NCBI RefSeq assembly: GCF_000253255.1
Contig: NC_015579.1
Span: forward strand, 128,104 to 192,103
From: Novosphingobium sp. PP1Y
GTDB lineage: Bacteria; Pseudomonadota; Alphaproteobacteria; Sphingomonadales; Sphingomonadaceae
Reading direction: 5' to 3'
Length of the DNA stretch: 64,000 bases
The position numbers and the translations under genes were made by a program. The first letter of the stretch is position 1. Every line of letters starts with the position of its first letter. This document shows positions 60,624 to 64,000 of this stretch, piece by piece. The notes under the pieces are model-generated. The model was given only the letters and a program-made list of their open reading frames with translations. It was not told where the DNA came from and did no database searches.

Positions 60624-62407
60624 AGTCGTGCTTCCACGGGAAGATAGAACAGTTCCGTGCCCGATAATTCGGCTTCGGTGCGGGCTGCCTCGACCAGCGC
60701 CATGGGGAAGGCTGGCAGGATCTGGCCCGCAATCCGCCACCAGGCCCGGCCGAACTTGCTCGCCCACTCTTCGGCGTCGAGCACCTCGCGCTGCGCAACC
60801 ATGAAAGTTTGGAAGGCAACAAGCGCCGGCAGCTTGCGCGCCGTGATCACCGCGTTTTCGCATTCAAGGCACCCCCAGAAGGGCGTCGGGCAGGCTTCGC
60901 CCGCTGAACCGAACGGGCTTTTGAAGAAGCCGCTACAGCGGGCAAGCCACAGGTCCTCACCGGATGAAGATCTACAGTACGCAGGTTTCCCACCTTGCTC
61001 GCCCGCAGTATGCTGATCTCCATCGGCGTCGGGCAACAGGATAGTTGGCCGTAGCGCCATTTCCAGCGCGTCTCCGATGGCCTCGGCGACGGTTCGCTCG
61101 TGGATCGGTCGAAGTGCCGGGATTTCGGCATAATGCCGCGCCGCGACCGGTATCGAGTGCCCAACAGCGAAGTGCTCGAGCTGCCCACCGGTCTTGCGAT
61201 ACCATTCGGCCTTGTTGGTCTTGCGAAGGCGCGACAGCGACAGGTGTAGCGGCGCGCCGTCATCATCGAGCAATTGGTGGTGACGGACAAAGACCTCTAT
61301 GCCTTTGCGGCTATCGTCGCCAGCCACGCGGAGCCCTGTGATGGTCCAGATCGCCCACAACCGATCTGTTCCGAGATGCCCTCGCGCCCGCTCGGTCAGC
61401 GCGAGGGCGAGCTTGATCAGGCCGCCTGGCGTGCCACTACCACCATCGCGTACACGCAAGCGTTTCCATTCCGATCCGCGCGCGCGACGCTTGTAATACT
61501 CGATCTCGACATAGCCCTTGGTGGGATTACGCAGGCAGTCCGCCTTGAGACGCAGCAGGCATTCCATTTCCATGCCGGTCTCAAGAGACAGGAGCACGAG
61601 GAACGCGATGAAGTCGAGCCGGGTCAGGTAGAAGCCGGCATGCAGGGCTTCCATCGTATTATCGATCCCACGGTGCCCGGCGAGTTGGACGAAGCGTCTT
61701 ACGTCCTTGCGGCGTGTGCCGACCTGACCCAAGCGAACGATCGCGTCGACCACGGCGGCATAATGCTCGTGGACGCGAGTCCCGATCTCCATGCGCTTCG
61801 GAATCGGCGGTCGCGCGTCGCCCAGTGCTATCCGGCGTCGCGCGTCTTCGATCTGTACGCGGGCGGCATTTCTCAGCCGGTTTGCAATGCCGCTGCTATA
61901 GGCATCTCGTGGCTGGCTGACCCCGCCTTCGCCGTGGCCGATGAAGGTCAGGCGTGCGACCGTCTCCTGCGAGAGGATGCCGCCGCGCATTTCCGGTGCA
62001 AGGCGCAGAAGCCCAATCAGCGTTGCGAGAAGGTGACGCTGGTGGAAGCGCCCTCCGCCATTGCGCTCCAACCAGAGTTCGTAATCGTTGATCAGCGTCG
62101 TATCGATGTCGCCGAGCCCGCTCACCGACAGATCATTCATATCCAGGAACGTCCAGAACAGACCCAGTTGCCTGACCTTTCGTTGAACCGAACGGGCGAT
62201 GGGGCTTGGTCCCATCCGGCGGATATATTCATCGAGCAACACCGCCATTTCGGCTGTAAGGGCTGTGCGCTTCCAGTTGCGCATGTCTACCAGCACCTCG
62301 CTGCCGTCATCGCAGCGAACAGCGAACCGCCGCGGATCGAGCGCCGTTGCACCTGTTGGGGACTCCGGCGCAGCTTCCGGGAAGCGGGCATGGTGCCCGC
62401 GTGTCAC
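60620..62407 (-). CDS. Tyrosine recombinase-like protein, second of three
   Basis: 595-residue recombinase of the same superfamily. The box that usually holds the first catalytic Arg reads SLETGMEMECLLRLKADCL, with Glu at the usual Arg position. The later blocks LSLSRLRKTNKAEWYRKTGG and AVGHSIPVAARHYAEI retain Arg, His and Tyr. C-terminal cysteines (ARCSGFF, ACPTPFWGCLECENAV) suggest a zinc site. It may be catalytically altered and act as partner of the other two. ATGA overlaps at both ends. Confidence 0.85.
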   Translation of the reverse strand: MTRGHHARFPEAAPESPTGATALDPRRFAVRCDDGSEVLVDMRNWKRTALTAEMAVLLDEYIRRMGPSPIARSVQRKVRQLGLFWTFLDMNDLSVSGLGDIDTTLINDYELWLERNGGGRFHQRHLLATLIGLLRLAPEMRGGILSQETVARLTFIGHGEGGVSQPRDAYSSGIANRLRNAARVQIEDARRRIALGDARPPIPKRMEIGTRVHEHYAAVVDAIVRLGQVGTRRKDVRRFVQLAGHRGIDNTMEALHAGFYLTRLDFIAFLVLLSLETGMEMECLLRLKADCLRNPTKGYVEIEYYKRRARGSEWKRLRVRDGGSGTPGGLIKLALALTERARGHLGTDRLWAIWTITGLRVAGDDSRKGIEVFVRHHQLLDDDGAPLHLSLSRLRKTNKAEWYRKTGGQLEHFAVGHSIPVAARHYAEIPALRPIHERTVAEAIGDALEMALRPTILLPDADGDQHTAGEQGGKPAYCRSSSGEDLWLARCSGFFKSPFGSAGEACPTPFWGCLECENAVITARKLPALVAFQTFMVAQREVLDAEEWASKFGRAWWRIAGQILPAFPMALVEAARTEAELSGTELFYLPVEARL

Positions 62408-63927
62408 GCTGCTTTTTCCGGCGCGAGATCAAGCCCCCACTGCTCCACCGCCACATCGATAATCGCCTGACTTTCGTCGAGATGATCCAGATAGATGTAG
62501 GTGCTCTCGATCCGGCTGTGTCCCATCAGCCGCTGCAGCTTGAGCAGCGGATCGCCGATCAGGCGCCGATAGACCGAGCCGGTCTGCCCCGCGTCACCGC
62601 TGGCGGCGTATTTGACCTGTTCGCGCAGAAGCAGGGCAAGCATATGGACGGCAAAGGCGTGGCGCAGCATGTGTGGGGTCACGTCGATTTCAACCCCCAG
62701 TGCATGGCAGCGGGCGCTCGCGCGCATGAATACCGCCTCCCATGCCGGCATCGTCATCGGCCGCCCGGTTTCGGTGAGCCACAGGCTTAACGGTGCGAAC
62801 GTATCTGCATCGATGAGCCTGGCGCGTTCGGTCGGAGACAAGCGATCGACGCTGACGACAGCTTCACGATCACCGTTGCTGACACGAAGGGATCTACGCC
62901 CAGTCGGCGTCGCGAGGATTGGCCGCGCATTCGAAGGTGGGGCGCGGCCTCCTCGCTTGCTGACGGCATTTTCCCGTTCGATGCGCGCATAGTCGTGCAG
63001 TTGGGCCAGCAGCCTGACGGGCAGGCGGATATCTCGTCCGCGACCTCCCTTCGCCGTAGCCGCCGCAAGCCGATACGGCACCGATCGGATCGACGGGTCG
63101 GAGAGCTTATGGTGTGGAAGCTCGCCGAGCAGCAGGCTCGATGCTTCCTGCAGCCTTAGCCCCGTCGTGATCAGGAACTCGGCGAACAGAGCGTTGCGCT
63201 CACCGTGGCGTCCACGCCAGTATGGATCCTCACGTCCATCCGGCAGCCGGCCTCGCAGGCCGACATCCCGGAACAGCATATAGCGCTCCAGATCGACGAA
63301 GCGCATGTTACCCTTGCGTGCCCCAGGCTCGCGCGCGCAATTGGCGGCTACGGCCTGACGTGGTCCGTCCGGCGCCGAACGGACCCAGCTCTGGCGATAG
63401 GTGAACGGCAGATCGGCGACCAGATTCTCGTCGCGCGCCCAGCGATAGAGTTTGTCGAGCGCGGCTACGGCGCGATTCCACGATGCGGCCGAGATTCGAT
63501 AGGGCGGCTTCGACAGCCGCCGGGCATGGTGGAAGGCGGTGACGTCATCACGATCGGCCTGCCAGAGGGATTTGCCGTTTCTGCGTTCGCCCAGGAACCG
63601 CATCCAGACGACGATATCGCGCGCGTAGGCCCGAAGGCTGTTGAGCGACCGCACGCCCATCGTGGGACAGGAGCGGAAGAAGCGGTTGAGCTGATGATCA
63701 TAGCTCCCGTCATCGCGCAGGATAAACGGCATTCCATCGACCAGTCCACACCTGCTGGCTGCTGAGATTTCGTCAGGCGTCAGCCCGTGAACCTGCCCAT
63801 CGATTACGACGGTGGAGGGGAGGGAGGAGAGATCGGTGAAGAAGAGCTTGGGGATGGGAAGTCTCCGGGCGCCGATGTTTTGCCGGGGTGGGCTCGAGCC
63901 CACCCCGGCAAAACATCGCACCTCCAA
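62404..63927 (-). CDS. Tyrosine recombinase, first of three
   Basis: 507-residue tyrosine recombinase with an intact catalytic set: TGLRLQEASSLLLGEL (Arg), HMLRHAFAVHML (HxxR), LMGHSRIESTYIYLDH (His, Tyr nucleophile). A SAM-like core-binding domain (SLNSLRAYARDIVVWMRFLG, ERRNGKSLWQADRDDVTAFH) precedes it. ATG 63927 gives an N-terminus coded inside the 46-bp palindrome; the next in-frame ATG is 63732, so the true start is uncertain. Head of the four-gene recombinase operon. Confidence 0.88.
   Translation of the reverse strand: MEVRCFAGVGSSPPRQNIGARRLPIPKLFFTDLSSLPSTVVIDGQVHGLTPDEISAASRCGLVDGMPFILRDDGSYDHQLNRFFRSCPTMGVRSLNSLRAYARDIVVWMRFLGERRNGKSLWQADRDDVTAFHHARRLSKPPYRISAASWNRAVAALDKLYRWARDENLVADLPFTYRQSWVRSAPDGPRQAVAANCAREPGARKGNMRFVDLERYMLFRDVGLRGRLPDGREDPYWRGRHGERNALFAEFLITTGLRLQEASSLLLGELPHHKLSDPSIRSVPYRLAAATAKGGRGRDIRLPVRLLAQLHDYARIERENAVSKRGGRAPPSNARPILATPTGRRSLRVSNGDREAVVSVDRLSPTERARLIDADTFAPLSLWLTETGRPMTMPAWEAVFMRASARCHALGVEIDVTPHMLRHAFAVHMLALLLREQVKYAASGDAGQTGSVYRRLIGDPLLKLQRLMGHSRIESTYIYLDHLDESQAIIDVAVEQWGLDLAPEKAA
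63873..63918. repeat. Perfect 46-bp palindrome
   Basis: Two exact 23-bp arms without spacer, centred on CTCGAG, between the recombinase operon and a possible plus-strand gene. It also falls inside the first codons of the longest recombinase frame. Candidate recombination, binding or regulatory site. Confidence 0.85.
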
Positions 63928-63944
63928 CAGGAAGGCGATCGATC

Positions 63945-64000
63945 ATGGAGCTGCCTCATCATCATTGCGTCTGTGAGACGGTCCTGAAGAGTCGGGATAA
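63945..64000 (+). CDS. Possible start of a gene leaving the window
   Basis: AGGAAGGCGATCGATC precedes ATG 63945, and 18 codons (MELPHHHCVCETVLKSRD) stay open to the right edge. Too short to identify. It would be divergent from the recombinase operon across the palindrome. Confidence 0.3.
   Translation, partial: MELPHHHCVCETVLKSRD

Noticed and set aside
61274..62470. 398-codon plus-strand frame opposite the second recombinase
   Set aside because: Shadow of a coding gene; composition and lack of motifs argue against expression.
1..64000. CRISPR arrays, tRNA and rRNA genes, replication origin
   Set aside because: No regularly spaced repeats, cloverleaf-like or rRNA-like segments, rep/par genes or iteron arrays were recognised by eye.

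Overview
The window looks like accessory, probably plasmid- or chromid-borne DNA of an alphaproteobacterium of the order Sphingomonadales (Novosphingobium/Sphingobium type). This is inferred from high GC, PepSY/TonB-receptor pairs, archaic chaperone-usher pili with spore-coat-U pilins, an ECF41 sigma factor, and ArdC/DUF932 plasmid genes. No rRNA, tRNA or CRISPR array was seen. All assignments rest on reading motifs; no database search was run.

Left part (1-15.6 kb). A phaB-type reductase runs off the left edge behind a double palindrome that fits a PhaR operator. Two PilZ paralogues, a GntA/DUF1989 pair and an outer-membrane barrel follow. A hipBA toxin-antitoxin operon sits behind four evenly built operators. 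Next is a rearranged ECF41 regulon: carboxymuconolactone-decarboxylase-like (CMD) genes, an azoreductase and sigJ. It carries a 914-bp duplication whose two copies are truncated at opposite ends next to IS3 and IS110 remnants. Two exact ECF41-type promoters (TGTCACA-N16-CGTC) precede the two complete CMD genes.

Middle (15.8-33 kb). A cobalamin riboswitch precedes a TonB receptor and a PepSY membrane protein. Then come a winged-helix/nucleotidyltransferase pair, an unknown two-gene operon (62 aa + 532 aa), and kup with a short KdpD-like kinase and a KdpE-like regulator. A TadG/TadE-type set of secreted-pilus proteins ends this part. A 77-bp repeat encoding a hydrophobic 21-residue peptide occurs four times between 8.3 and 24.7 kb.

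Right part (33-64 kb). BrnTA, a Septu-like ATPase/HNH pair beside a possible PD-(D/E)xK protein, ParDE and a tyrosine recombinase form a defence/mobility island. A LysR regulator divergent from a sulfatase and a MITE-like element follow. A six-gene chaperone-usher pilus operon comes next, then a regulator fusing a PilZ-like domain to an XRE helix-turn-helix. A second TonB-receptor/PepSY pair has an iron-box-like site instead of a riboswitch. The end carries a toxin-antitoxin locus with a nonsense-mutated toxin, a truncated DUF932 gene, ArdC, and an operon of three tyrosine recombinases plus a small DUF6262/TnpC-like protein. A perfect 46-bp palindrome lies at the start of that operon.
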